Notes: generated by a model from the sequence alone, not told the origin. DNA of 64,000 bases from Selaginella moellendorffii (GCF_000143415.4 NW_003314271.1:2540726-2604725), one strand, 5' to 3'. Counted from the first letter of the stretch, positions 36,061 through 47,658 are shown. Numbers and translations are program-made.

Positions 36061-37430
36061 ACATGAAACAGAGAAAAAAAATTAAAAATGTTATATACAT
36101 ACATACATAATGTAATTAGTTACAAACAATTTGTAACTAAATAACTAATTTGTAATGTATTTAGACAAAACTAACATTAGTAGTCGTAGTGCTTTACATT
36201 TGTGTTTATTTTTTTATAAAAGAAATATCAGAAGAAAAATCTGGGAGTGTCATATATATTTCAGTTCTTGGCTTTTCGTTTATATTGTTTCTTTATATTA
36301 ACAAAGAAATATTCAAGCATGAGATTTCATAGGTGGTTATGTTAAAGGTTTTGAATATGAAAGTGTGGGAAAGCTTACTTGATTGTAAGAAGAAGTTCAG
36401 CCTTTTCTATATCATGATTTTTAAATACATATTCTGTAATTACATTAACCTTGAAGGATATGCACTCTAGTGTTCATTGGATCACCAATGAAAGGCACAT
36501 TGATATTGTAAACATCTATCACTTTGGCTTCAGTTCTGTCATCTTGGACTATTACAAAACTTTGCAATCTCTAGAGACAGACCAGATATTCTTCTGGCTG
36601 CTTGCTGAGCAGAACATTAAGTTGTAGTTATCTGCGCAAGTAGAGTATGTCATAATCCATGAGTTTTTTTCACGAACGTGCCTCAACAATCCACACACAG
36701 CAGGCCTGTATATTTGATTGGAGTATATGAAGCAGTGTGATCCATGCAATGCAATTATACACATCTCTTTCCAGGTATGTAATACATTAGTGGGAGAATT
36801 AGGAATGTTTGTAAACAGCTGATATACAAACCTTCTGATGTTGAAAGGTTAGGAATATATTCAATGGAATTGTTGCCCCCATCAATGAAAGTTCCCATGT
36901 AAGTCAATGCTTGAAGTGCCTAAAAAAAGATAAACAAATCACAAACTTTAATGAGCATATCACCTCAAGTGCTGGGTTCTTTCAAATGTTCCCCTGCAAA
37001 GATCCAGTGCATTGTTCTAGACTCTAACAATTTCTGCATAAAAGCTTCAGATGCTTCAACATCAGAAATCAAAGAGTAAAGGCACAGATGTAAAGGCAAA
37101 GGTTTATTTTTTTTAAGGAATGTCAAAGTTCCTTTGTTCCATACAGTTGATCAACAAAATGCGAAGGTATAGCTACTTGGAACGTGTCTTGTCCAAGGTG
37201 AAGCTGGCCCTTTAGCGTGATGTGTTCCTTTATAGGTCCTGCATATTTACATATTTTACATATTGCTTCATCTTTAGAAGTTTGTTGCAATCTTGATCCG
37301 CAGCATAATGAACAAACTGTGTGTATAAAAACTGGACAGAGCTTATCTACTTCAAAGTATCCAGGTATCTGCAAAACAACGTGTATTTAATATGGGCTTG
37401 TTTCATTTCCTTTCGCACTTACCCCTGTGC
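36061..37430 (-). pseudogene. OB-fold/zinc-ribbon-like gene fragments, unidentified
   Basis: The minus frame at 37374-37123 contains a CxxC...CxxC zinc ribbon (HTVCSLCCGSRL, then AICKICKYAG) followed by a beta-rich stretch (HITLKGQLHLGQDTFQVAI), resembling the zinc-ribbon OB domains of RPA1-like proteins but not the DBD-C copy at 34.6 kb. Further short open pieces lie at 36764-36552. I cannot name the protein. Stops separate the pieces. Confidence 0.4.
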
Positions 37431-37542
37431 ATTCCCTTGCAATATTCCGAAAAAGTCCCAGCTACGCTAGGAGCATAGTGCATTGTATACATTGTACATT
37501 GTATACATAGAATATTGCATTCCCTTGCAATATTCCGAAAAA
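37430..37542. repeat. 24-base direct repeats flanking a Helitron-end-like hairpin
   Basis: CATTCCCTTGCAATATTCCG (extended by AAAA) occurs at about 37430-37454 and again at 37518-37541. Between them lies TCCCAGCTACGCTAGGA (37456-37472), close to the hairpin at 32303-32319, followed by repeats of ATTGTATACATTGTA-type sequence. Confidence 0.65.
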
Positions 37543-38419
37543 CAGAGTCAAGGAATTATTTTGGCATCATCTATTATACATGAAACAATGCTCATGCCTG
37601 TGACATTTGCTCTCTTGAAATAACCGTCTCCTTGTAAATTAATGAAACATCTTGTTGGTGGAGTTCCAGAAAAACATTCATTCATCAACTCTTTGAATAA
37701 TTCCATTATGTTGCCATGGAATTTGAGCTGCCATCATATAGATTATTGTCAGGGATCCACATGCTATATTGAACTTACTATATCATATCAGACTTGTTGA
37801 TGTTATCTGTTATTGTGAGTTGACCACTGTTGTAGCCTATATCATTGATACTCACTACAACACCTTCAACAGAACCTACAGAGTCTCGGCCTCTACATGA
37901 CTCCACAAAGTTTTCAATGCTGATAGTTGGTACAGACAGACGAAATTGTGGCACTATAAGCTATTACCTAAAAGCTTACGTTTTCTTCCTAGCATAATAG
38001 ATGCTCATCATTGTGGTGGGTCAATAAAAAGAGGAGATGCACTGGGCCTGGGTTGGAACTCAAGTCATCATGTTGTTTCGCATTTCTCTAGCATGACTCC
38101 ACATTCAAATATATATAGCCACAGATACCACCTACTCAAAAATAAACTGGAGATAACCATAAAGGAAGTGCATAGAAAGAAAAATAGGCAGCTAGCCTCT
38201 TCCCACTCTTTCATGCACTGTGGTCCATGCACTGTGTGCGAGTGGAATCCCGAATAGGACAGCCTTTTGCCCAATGAGCAGGCCAGGCTCAAGGCTCGGC
38301 AGGGCGTGAAATACGTTTGCCTCGATGGCTTACAGGTGCTCAACTCCGAGCTAGCAAGCAAAAAAATTTAGCAGAAGCAGCGAGCGAGTAAGGAATGACG
38401 AAGAACCAAACAAATAAGA
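37543..38419. other. unassigned stretch with minus-strand coding debris
   Basis: Minus-strand open pieces around 37930-37800 (SIENFVESCRGRDSVGSVEG and GYNSGQLTITDN) and 37740-37600 (IMELFKELMNECFSG) resemble exons of a nucleic-acid-binding OB protein, but I cannot place them. They may belong with the zinc-ribbon fragment at 37.1-37.4 kb. Confidence 0.35.
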
Positions 38420-39004
38420 CAAATACATTATCAGAGATGAAACTCTAGAACCGGTTGCCAAGGACGGTGTCACCATTGGCGAATTTTGCATACGTGGGAA
38501 CATGGTGTTCAAGGGATACTTGAACAATCCAGACTCTGGGGACTTGGCAGTTTGGCATCCCAATGGATACATCAAGATCAAGGATCGAGCCAAGGATATT
38601 ATCATTTCTGGAGGAGAGAACAATAGCAGCCTGGAAGTGGAGAGCATCTTGTACAGGTAAAAGGAGAGTTTTTCCTTCTTTGTTTCTTGTTAAAGTTTGC
38701 TTCTTTTTCATCCAGGCATCCAGCAGTGTTGGAAGCTGCTGTGGTGGCGCAGCCAGATGAGCAGTGGTCCATGTGCGTTTGTGTCCCTCAAGCACAGCGT
38801 GAGTCTCCATGTGCGTTTGTGTCCCTCAAGCACGGCGTGAGAAGCAACAAGGAGGAGATACTCTTGTCGTATCGACAGCATTTACCGAAGTTCATGGTGC
38901 CAAAGAGCATCGTCATTCTCACAGCCTTGGACAAAACTGCAACTGGCAAGATCCAAAAACAGGTGCTGTGCAGCAAAGCAAGAGCTCTTGGCAGTGTCAA
39001 GTAA
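38420..39004 (+). pseudogene. 3' fragment of an acyl-activating enzyme (AMP-dependent synthetase/ligase)
   Basis: The plus strand encodes KDGVTIGEFCIRGNMVFKGY, then DLAVWHPNGYIKIKDRAKDI and IISGGENNSSLEVESILYR, an intron at about 38659-38715, then HPAVLEAAVVAQPDEQW. After a short duplicated insert come CAFVSLKHGV and LPKFMVPKSIVI, and the catalytic-lysine region KTATGKIQKQVL. These are the C-terminal motifs of plant acyl-activating enzymes of the benzoate/acetate-CoA ligase clade. The N-terminal two thirds are absent. The usual Phe/Gly/Trp-Phe-Arg segment just before SGDLAV is missing, and a 38-base duplication adds about 13 residues. It is not expected to be functional. Confidence 0.75.
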
Positions 39005-39059
39005 ATCAGCAAGCTCTACAAGCCAACTATTGAACTTGTAAAGCTTGAAATCGTTCATG

Positions 39060-40010
39060 GCCTGGAAAATCCCCAATCTAGCCTAGCAATTTTAAATCGG
39101 TCAGCTACTGTCCGTCCGTTGTAATGTACTGGAATGAAAAATAAATAAATAACATGCAAGAACCAAGAACGCAATTCATCTACCTCAAACAGTAGCTTTG
39201 TCTTATCAGCCGTCACTCTTGCATATCCAAATGCCGACCTTCGAATCAAGCTCCATGAACTAAACTGTCGACAAAAAAAATAGAAAAGGTAGAATATCAA
39301 TACCATATAAAGAGCTTGAATATAGGAAACAAAGCTGCAAGCTTACATTATGAGGGAAGTCATCCAAGGTGAATTCAGCCATGCCAACCACGGTGTGAAC
39401 TGGAGCTGAGTAAATTGTAGTGTCAAAGAAATCGACGCCTGTTAAATCCTTGATCGGGTGCTGCAGGCAGCGCCCTGAAACACAGCACAAGTTCGCAGGT
39501 AATTGTGAACATGCCCCCACACTGCTAAATCAACCTGTGCAAAAAAAAAAAAGAAAAAAGAAAAAAGACAGTTTCATTCTAGTTTTCCCTTTGAAGAGCT
39601 CGTGTTTTACCTTGTTTCTCAAGAGCAATGGTTCCACAGCTGCTACAAATTTCAGATCCACACCTGGTAAAGTTTAGAAATAAATCCCCCACAGTTGAGT
39701 GGAGTACATAGGTCGATGACTGAAAGAAAAATAGCACACATGAGTTTACAGAATGAAAATGTGAATAAAAACAGTTACCCTGTGAAAACTATCCATGGTG
39801 TACTGAATCTGCCGACAAATTCAAGGTCAGATTTCATCCAAGCGTACTGTAGAAGAAGGTTTCGTTGAAGGAAAGATGAAAAGAATAAGAATGCATACTT
39901 GTTCACTGGTCGAGCTCCAGTCATGTTCTGTAGAGATGATTGTGAAATGCATGGGGCCAATAGCCATGGAGCCGTGGAGCTGTGGCTGTCCCGAGGAGAA
40001 GTACAGGGAC
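39060..40010 (-). pseudogene. 3' part of a purple acid phosphatase gene, decayed
   Basis: Minus-strand exon-like pieces in order: HFTIISTEHDWSSTSEQ (about 39950-39900), YAWMKSDLEFVGRFSTPWIV (39840-39785), HRPMYST (39720), VDLKFVAAVEPLLLRNK (39655-39605), VDLAVWGHVHNYLRTCAV (39530-39480), YSAPVHTVVGMAEFTLDDFP (39420-39360), SSWSLIRRSAFGYARV (39260-39210) and NGRTVADRFKI (39120-39080). These are metal-binding blocks of plant purple acid phosphatases (GHRPMY, GHVHNYER). The Glu after HNY is changed to Leu, a stop follows HRPMYST, and the 5' half is missing. The final join is out of phase. Confidence 0.65.
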
Positions 40011-40405
40011 GAAAATTTCTTTTTTTTCTCTTGGTTCCAGCCTCGAGCACCTGGCACAAACAGGAACTTTAAGCCTCGAAAGAGAATAGCAAAAAGCAAG
40101 AGAGTGAAAAACCTTGATTCTAGTCGTGGTTCCAGCCTCGAGAACCTGGAACAAACAGGGGCTTGAGAGACTCAAAAAAAATAGAGCTTAGACCCGACGG
40201 CCGTGGAGCTGTGGCTGTCCCGAGGAGAAGTACAGGGACGAAAATTTCTTTTTTTTCTCTTGGTTACAGCCTCGAGCACCTGGCACAAACATGAACTTTA
40301 AGCCTCGAAAGAGAATAGCAAAAAGCAAGAGAGTGAAAAACCTTGATTATAGTCGTGGTTCCAGCCTCGAGAACCTGGAACAAATAGGGGCTTGAGAGTC
40401 TCGAA
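39972..40405. repeat. 229-base tandem duplication
   Basis: The block starting CCGTGGAGCTGTGGCTGTCC at 39972 is repeated from 40201 with only a few substitutions, giving two copies of about 205-229 bases. Each copy contains an internal, shorter repeat of the phrase GGTTCCAGCCTCGAG...ACCTGG. It lies at the 5' side of the phosphatase fragment. Confidence 0.85.
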
Positions 40406-41940
40406 AAAAGACTGTCATTTTTCCGGCGCATGGCCATTGACAACGGTTTCCTGAGCTTTTCAATCGGTAGCAGCTTCAGATCTTCACGTACAGCTGACTG
40501 TAGCTCTGAGGTGCTCTGCAATGAAGACCGCATCAAACACACACACACACAAAGACAGAGAGAGAGAGAGAGAGAGAGTACCTTCCCACAAGCGATGATC
40601 GACGCTCTCTCCTCGTGCTCACGCGCCCTAAAAGACAATTAAAAGTTTTTATGATCCCAAAAGTCACGACTCCCCATTGTTTAATCTCAGCTGTTAGATT
40701 TTGGCATATGCCCAGAATAAGTGACGCCAGCATATGCTATTATTATACCGGCTCTGTCATTTAAATATATGAGTATGATGATACTCAAATGTGAGATTTT
40801 TCTTCTTGACTTTAGATTTCTAACATACTTGTTTAATTTGAGGTGACATGGTGCAATTTGGCCATCTTCCAGCTGTATTTCCTCCATTGACAACCATTGT
40901 TTATATGTTCAAAGGCATCCATATTGAAAGCAAGTCTTTTAAGTTATTTGACCTATTGACTGTGTTCACTTGGTGCTCAATGCTTGCAATCGTCAGAAAA
41001 GGCCAGAAGTGCACTGCTTGTATGGGATCCTCATGCTTGATAACTTTAATCACTCACTTGGTAGGCTTTGCTCTTCAGATTTGGAGGCTGCTGGCTAGAG
41101 AATTGTGCTAGGAGCATACTCCATCCTTTCTTATCCTGCTTACTGATTATCTTAGAAGCTTTTTTCTCCCATACAAATTGGGCTTTGCTTCCTGCTAGTA
41201 TGATCTAGAGAACAGAACAGGAGGAACTTGTTGGGATAAAGATCTCTTCTATTCGTTGTGGGAGGATGCACAAAGCTTTTGTTTTTGGCAGTTTGATTCC
41301 TATTGTTTTGCAACTTGAGGTGCTCCTTGAGGGCTTTGATTGCACTCTGAGTGAAGGAATGCTTGGGAATTGTATAAACAAATTACAAAAAGTATAGAAA
41401 CATGCTAGAATATACTTAGATATCCTAGGTATATTCCTTGTACCAGTAAGTTTTCTAAAACTACTTCTCTAAAAGGATGATTTCTATATCCAAAGATTGA
41501 TGAGTTCTTTAAGAAATAAATAAAGAAACTACTAGGAAGAGTAATGCCACTTTTGCTCATAATATTTCTAATGTTTTCTTAGAGTATTTTCTTCTTACTT
41601 CTTTTACTAATTGTTCTTTGCTTTACTTTTGGATCATTCCTTACTACTAAAGCCTCTCACAGAAAGAGTTCAATAAATAGAATTTACTTGTTTGCATCTT
41701 TTTAAAGTTACTGTATATTATTATTACATATTTATAAGGTCATCAGGTGGAAGTGTTGCAAGGGAAAACTCACACTACTTTCACAGCCTCATTAGCACTA
41801 AAGATCCTTCTTTTTTACTTTTCAAAGCAAACCAACTACTGCAGCAAAATGCAGTCAAACAGAAAATTCCATGCCTTCTATAAAGGATAAATAAAGCTTA
41901 GAATAAAATTTCAAAATATATTCTAAGAATTTATTTCACG
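40406..41940. other. region between phosphatase fragment and next gene
   Basis: 40406-40640 has minus-strand exon-like pieces (SELQSAVREDLKLLPIEKLR, then LSFRAREHEERASI) split by a CT-rich stretch; I do not recognise them. From 40650 the DNA is AT-rich. An 87-codon frame from ATG 40848 (MVQFGHLPAVFPP...) is of unknown nature and is not called as a gene. Confidence 0.4.
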
Positions 41941-41960
41941 GCAGAATATATTGTGAGCAC

Positions 41961-41978
41961 AAGCCCTAATTAGGGCTT
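41961..41978. promoter_or_regulatory. perfect 18-base palindrome just upstream of a start codon
   Basis: AAGCCCTAATTAGGGCTT is identical on both strands and ends 14 bases before the ATG at 41993. Each arm carries a CCCTAA telo-box-like core. Confidence 0.6.
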
Positions 41979-41992
41979 GTGAAGGAGCGGCA

Positions 41993-42349
41993 ATGTTCGA
42001 CTCCACCATCGGCCTGGCAGCAGACATCGAAGGGAGAGTGGTCTCCTCCGCGCGCACATCCATGTCCAATGCAGCCACCTCCATGTCCGACTTCCTTGTC
42101 CATGCCGCCGCCGCCACTCCCGGTGCACCGCAGCCGGACGAGACGCTCCACAGGTACCTCGATTCCGTGGCCATGGATTTGCACGAGTCGGCCACTGCAA
42201 AGAGGGACGCCCACGCCCAGCAGCGCTCCATCACCAGGGACTACTCGAGGAAGAAGAAGAAACTGGGGAGAGCCTCCCAAGCCCAAGACGACGATGCCCG
42301 CGTCAAAAAGTCTAAGAAGAAAAAGAAAACACAACATCACCAGATCTAA
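41993..42349 (+). CDS. small basic protein of unknown function
   Basis: A single-exon frame of 118 residues from ATG 41993. The first 80 residues are Ala/Ser/Thr-rich and probably helical (GLAADIEGRVVSSARTSMSN, DETLHRYLDSVAMDLHESA). The end is very Lys-rich (KKKKLGRASQ, KKSKKKKKT) and looks like a nuclear or nucleolar targeting signal. The frame lies in the GC-richer DNA that begins here, right at the border with the AT-rich block, and converges on the SPOC/RRM gene with 96 bases between stop codons. Family not recognised. The opposite strand also has open frames, but they lack domain character. Confidence 0.6.
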   Translation: MFDSTIGLAADIEGRVVSSARTSMSNAATSMSDFLVHAAAATPGAPQPDETLHRYLDSVAMDLHESATAKRDAHAQQRSITRDYSRKKKKLGRASQAQDDDARVKKSKKKKKTQHHQI

Positions 42350-42445
42350 GTTCCAAGGTTTTCAGCTCAAACTTCGATCGTATCCGTGGTCTTTTTGCTT
42401 GATTACACCGAGGGAGCTCCTCTCTTCTTGCCCGATTGATCACGG

Positions 42446-45400
42446 CTATCCGTGCGAGTACTTGACCGCTGGCCTGATGCGCATCCCCTCGAACGCCCCC
42501 TCGTCCGCGTTGTAGCAATCCAGCAAGTCCTGCACAGCGTCCTCGTTCCGCACCTCCACAAACGCGCACAGCTTGGACGAGTCATACTTGTCCCGGAAGA
42601 AGGAGACGTGCGACACCACGTAGCTCGGGCTGCCCCGCCCCTTGCGCCTCAGGAACCTGTCCAGCACCTCCTTGATCGCCGTCTCCGGGTACTTATCCGG
42701 TATCCTATCCACGTACACCGATCTCCTCCTGTCAACCTCCTTGAAAACTCCATTCCCTCCTCCTCCTCCTCTAGACCTCCCCCGGGAGTCTTGGAGATCA
42801 AACTCTGGAGTAACACTCTTGCTGACGGCGGCGGCGGCGGTGGCGATAGTGGCACCGATAGCACTGCTGCTGCTGCTGTTGTTGTTGTTGATGTTGCTGC
42901 TGTGCGGCGTTGGCTCGTCGTCTCGATCGTGCCCGTCTTCCCTGTACATGTCTTCCAGCTTCGAGTTGAAGTGCGGCTTGAGCCGCATATGGTCGAAGAT
43001 TTCCTCGTCCCGGCTGTACAGCTCCAGGGCGAGGCGAGCCAGGTCCTCTGAAACGAACACAACAAACGCACAGTACTTAGCCTTCACATGCCGCACCTCC
43101 GTCACCACCTCGTCCCCTAGCTCCGCCTTCTGCTCGCTCGTCATGTGTTCCAGCAGCACCGCCCGGAAGATCTTCCGGATGACCGCGTCGGACGAGTTCT
43201 CCGGGAGGTGGTCCGCGTACACCGTCTTCTCCGGGTCCGACCGCTGCTTCCTCCTGCCACCATATCCATCTTCACCTTCGTCACCATCGTCACCACCACC
43301 CGGAGCTCGCCGTTTTGGCAGCCGAGGCGTCGGGGACATGTTTCGGTCCGACCGGGCCCTGTCCAGTGCTGCAAAGCTCCGCTTCTTTTCCACCCCGTCG
43401 TTGCTCCGCCCCAGCTCCATCTTCATGTGGCCGAACTCCTCCGGGTGCCGGTTGTGGAGGTCCAGCATGTACTCGACCAGCTCCGGCGTCGCCAAGTCCA
43501 CAAACATGCAGCCCCGCGACGGTACGTGACGGATCGCCGTGACGAGCTTGCCGTCCAGGGACTGGTTTATATGGCTTGCAATCACCTCCTCGAACAGCTT
43601 CTTCACTTGGTCCGCGCTCGTGTACTTCCCCAGCTCCGTCAGGTAGAGCGGCTTCACTTTCCGCCGCCCGGCATCCGCGAGCAAGTCGGTCCCAAAGTCG
43701 TCCCTGTCCCTGTCCGCTACTGCTTTGCCTCGCTGATCTTCCGCCACTAGCATATCGTAGACTTTCATGGCCGCTGGCGATGGCAGCTCCACCTTGAGCC
43801 CGCAGAACAAGTCCCTGTCCGCCGTGTAGATCTGCAGCGTAGCTTCCAGCAGCTCGTCGCTTGAAAACTCCACGAAGAACGAGTTGCTGTCTTCCGACGC
43901 GTACTTGACGTCCGAGACCATGTCTGGCGACTGCTCGAAGCCGGGAGGGAGCTCGCTGGTCTTTTTCACCCTCTCCCGCAACACATTCTCGAAAATCCCC
44001 TTGAGCATGCGGGGTGATGCGTAGTCGGGGCAGTTTGTCACGTAGAGTGGCCGCCTTGAGAGCTTCCCGTCCTTGCTTTCTCCAGGTGGCGGTATCGACT
44101 CTTTAGCAATCTCCATCGCCACTTGGTCAAGCAGCTCCAGAGTTTGCTTCGTGGCCCGTGCAAGACCGTTTTTCCTCGCACTGCTCAGGCGGAGTCCCAC
44201 CTTGGCAGATTTTTTGGCGTCACCGTCCAAGACGACACCGACCATTATACTCGTCGACTCCTGGATCCTGTCTATGCTGCTGATCTCCTCGCCGTCACCT
44301 TGGAGTTTCCGGACCACCGAAGCTACTGACAAGGGGTCGAGCTGTCCGGGATACCACAAGATCTTTGAGAAGACACCGCGCTGGACAACGTCTCCCAAAG
44401 CTTCTGCGGCTCGCCGAACGAAGTACCTGGCCTCCGCAGAAGGACAACTTTCCGTGATGCGCGAAGATAACTTAAGATGCAGAGCTTCTGCATGGAAGAA
44501 AAATTGTTTACAGAAGAAAGTTAAAGTGAAAGCCTCCTCACCTTGCTGAGGTTCCATGACATCCATCAGAAGAGTGACACCTTCGCAAGTCACCAAGACA
44601 AGTAACATCAATCACAACAGCAGGAAAAATAACTGAGTTACTTACCATAATCCTCACGCAAGTGTCTCGCGTTTTGTACCGATGGAACCCAGGTTCGTAT
44701 GTCGGGATCACAACTTCTCACAAACATCTCCGCATACGCCTCGTTCTCATCCTCTCCAGTAACTATCGTATACTCTTTTCCCTTTCGGTCTGGACTAGAA
44801 CCAGCTCGCTCCTCCGAGCCTTGATGGTGGTGCTTCGTCACCTCTCCCTTCTCTTTCCCTTGCATTTTCGCCAACGGATAGTCACCATCTACCTCCGCCC
44901 GACCCTTCCGCCCCGCTCTACCATCGTCGTGCTTATCCGCCTCCGCCTCCTTCAAGCGCTTCCCATTGCTGCCTTTATAGTCCGGCGACCTCTCCCTCTT
45001 CTTCTTATCAAAAGCCTCATGCTTCTTACTCGGTTCCACCACCGTCACCTTCTTCCCTCTCGCATCCTTGGCGTTCTTCTCCACCGGAGGAAGAGGAGGC
45101 GGAGGAGGAGGAAGACGCTCTCGCTCCTTCTCCCTCTCCTTGGACCGGCTCCTCACTCTCTCCCTGCCACTCTGTCCTCCCCGGCCACCATTCTCCCAGG
45201 TGTGCGGGCCCCGGTCCTTGTCACCATCGCGATGGCGACCACCTTTGCTGGTGTCTAGTCGCGGGAGATAATCGTAGTTGCCACTTCTCCTCGCATAAAC
45301 ACTCTCTCTGTTGTCTCGGGTGTCTCGGTCCCGATGGTCCGCCTCACGGTCCCGATCACGACGTGGTAACCGTTCCCTGTCCTGCTCCTTGTCCCTCTCG

Positions 45401-47430
45401 TGGTCCCTGTGCCGGTGCCTATCCCTTGCCTTCCCCTCTGCCTCACCACCATTGGATTTGGATTTCTTCTCGTCCTCGCCATATCTTTTCCTTCTATCGT
45501 AGCTTGCATAGGCCGCCGCTTCTTTTCCACCTTGATCCTCGCTAACCAATTGTCCTTCCTCCAAGTCCTGCTGCTGGTGCTTGCTATCTCCAGATAAATC
45601 CACATTTGGAGCTGAAGGTGGTTTGTCTTCCACTAAAACGTCCTTCTTACTGCTAGTGACTGGCTCGTCATCGATATTCGATGCTCCATCCTTGAGCCAA
45701 GCGAAAGACTCGTCGTCGCCATCCCCGGCCGGAGAGAGTGAGACGAAGCCGTAGAGGAAATCCTCGTCGGACGAGCTCAGCTCTCCTGGCTCGGCCTCGC
45801 TGAGCGCCGACGCAGGGACAAGGTAGAGGTCCGCAAGCCACACTTTATCTTCGTCGTGGAGAGGTACCACCGCGACCAAAGGACCTTTAAGTGATAGGCC
45901 GGGATCATTTCCCGTGCCACCACCAACAAGGAATTCCACCTACAAAAAGCAAGAGGAGCACAAGTAAGAAAAAAGTTCACAAACACACACACACGCACGC
46001 ACACGAAAAAGAAGAGAAAATGACAGTTGACGAATCCATATCCTCCCTTACCAGCTTGTTCAGATTCGGAGACGACGCGCCGGGTGATCTTTGCGTCACT
46101 TTGACACCGGGCTCGGCTACGTACTCCTTCACAGCTCCCAGAAATCTACACGCGTAATGTTAGAGTACACAAGTAGAAAACACGAAACTTTCAACGAAGA
46201 AAACACAAAACCATGGAACAAAAAATGGACAGCACCAAAAACACCAGAAAAAAAAAGAAGAAAAAAAGCAAAGAAAAACAAAAGAGGTCGTCCAGAGTTC
46301 ACGTACTTGTCGGTACTGGGGCAGCGTTGCACGGTGAGATCATCCGCCACCTTCCGGTTCTTAAAGACGTGTTGCCATCCCCTGGAGCATGCGGCCACCA
46401 TGCTAGGGACTTTAACATCTTGGAAGTTAATCTGTCCTTGCCAGATCACACTCACGAATTTCGAGTCGTCGAGGGGGTCAGAGTGATCGTGGTGGATCAT
46501 GGTCTCGCTACTGGCGTTGTTGTTCTTGGTGGCGATGGTGGTGCTGATGGTCGAATCCTCGGCAGTAAGAGGAGGAGGAGGAGCGGGCGAGCTCTCCTCC
46601 AAGGTGGTAATCGAAGTTTTCTCCTCTCGAGCATCGATAAGATCGATCGAAGAGCAAAGCTTGTCATGAGATACCTCTAAGTCTGTGGTGTTCTTCGTCG
46701 CGTTGTCGCTGGGATGATCGTTCTCGATCGGGAAGAACTCACATAAGTTTCCTGGCGCGGTGGTGTTCTTGGGTTCTTCCTCTTCCCCCACGCCCGCGCG
46801 GCCGTTCGAGTCTACGGCATTGTCGTCCGTCCTCTCGTCGCGAAACAACATCTGGAAGCTCGTAGATCTAACCAGCGCCGGCGCCGCCGGCCGCTGGGAT
46901 CTGGGCCACGACGCGGATCGCTGCTGCTCCTTGGCGGCGGCGGTGGCGATGGTGGCGGAGGAGGAGAGGCGCCACTGCTTGGCATTTAGATCATCATCGT
47001 TTTCCTCGCTGGGTGAGGCTGGAAGCAAGCCCCTACATTCGCTGCCGGGCTTCTCCAGCTGAATCTCTTCTTGACTCGCTTGGATCTCCGGCGCGGCGCC
47101 TTGTTCTTGCGCCTCTTCTTCCAAAGCCCTCTTTATTGGCTTCCACTGCTCCACCGTGTGCGCTAGAAGTGACAATCCCGAGCAAGCGCCCTCCTCTTCC
47201 TCCTCCTTGTCGACCTCTCGCGCTGGCGATAGATCTTTCTCCTTTCGATCTTGCTCCTCGGCAGCCGCGGCGCGAGCCGCCGATGCCTCTGGCGCTAGCG
47301 GCTCATCCGCCGGCTCATTCAGATCAAACATCTCTTCCTCTTTCTCCAGCGCCTCTCTAGGGAAGGAATCGAGAGCTCCGGAGAGAACCCTAAAGCTCGA
47401 ATCGCGGGGAGAAGCCATGGCCATGGCCAT
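42446..47430 (-). CDS. large RNA-binding protein with SPOC-like domain, RS/RD-rich region and four RRM-like repeats
   Basis: Five exons: 47430-46307, 46145-46052, 45939-44646, 44580-44542 and 44487-42446. They join in frame to 4593 bases, 1530 residues. The N-terminal 300 residues are acidic and disordered. A SPOC-like domain follows: FVSVIWQGQINFQDVKVP through LNKLVEFLVGG to PLVAVVPL and LADLYLVPAS. Next is an Arg/Asp/Glu/Ser-rich tract (RDRHRHRDHERDKEQDRER, RSRSKEREKERER). The C-terminal half has four repeats of about 90-150 residues with RRM-like RNP2/RNP1 strands: LYVTNC/SFFVEF, LYLTEL/CMFVDL, VYADHL/CAFVVF and VYVDRI/CAFVEV. SPEN-family proteins have RRMs first and SPOC last; here the order is reversed. 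A nuclear role in RNA processing is inferred. The start could be 18 or more codons upstream. Confidence 0.82.
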
Positions 47431-47491
47431 GGCCACCGCCGGCTGACGGCAATCGGACGGCTGAGATGCCTCGGCAGTGGACTTTTGCGGT

Positions 47492-47501
47492 GACACGTGT
47501 C
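47492..47501. promoter_or_regulatory. palindromic G-box upstream of the SPOC/RRM gene
   Basis: GACACGTGTC, identical to the element at 16220-16229, lies 62 bases before the preferred start codon at 47430. It would be within coding sequence if an upstream in-frame ATG were used. Confidence 0.45.
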
Positions 47502-47658
47502 GCGTCCCAGCCGTCCGCTGTAGGCCCATCCTGTACGCCGATAGTGGAAGAGAATCTAACGGACGCTTGTCGCCCACGTCAGCGTGATACATATCCGACC
47601 CGTTTGAAAACCAGTATTCCAATTCACAACGTGGGGGCCATGTGATAAGGCGCAAAAG

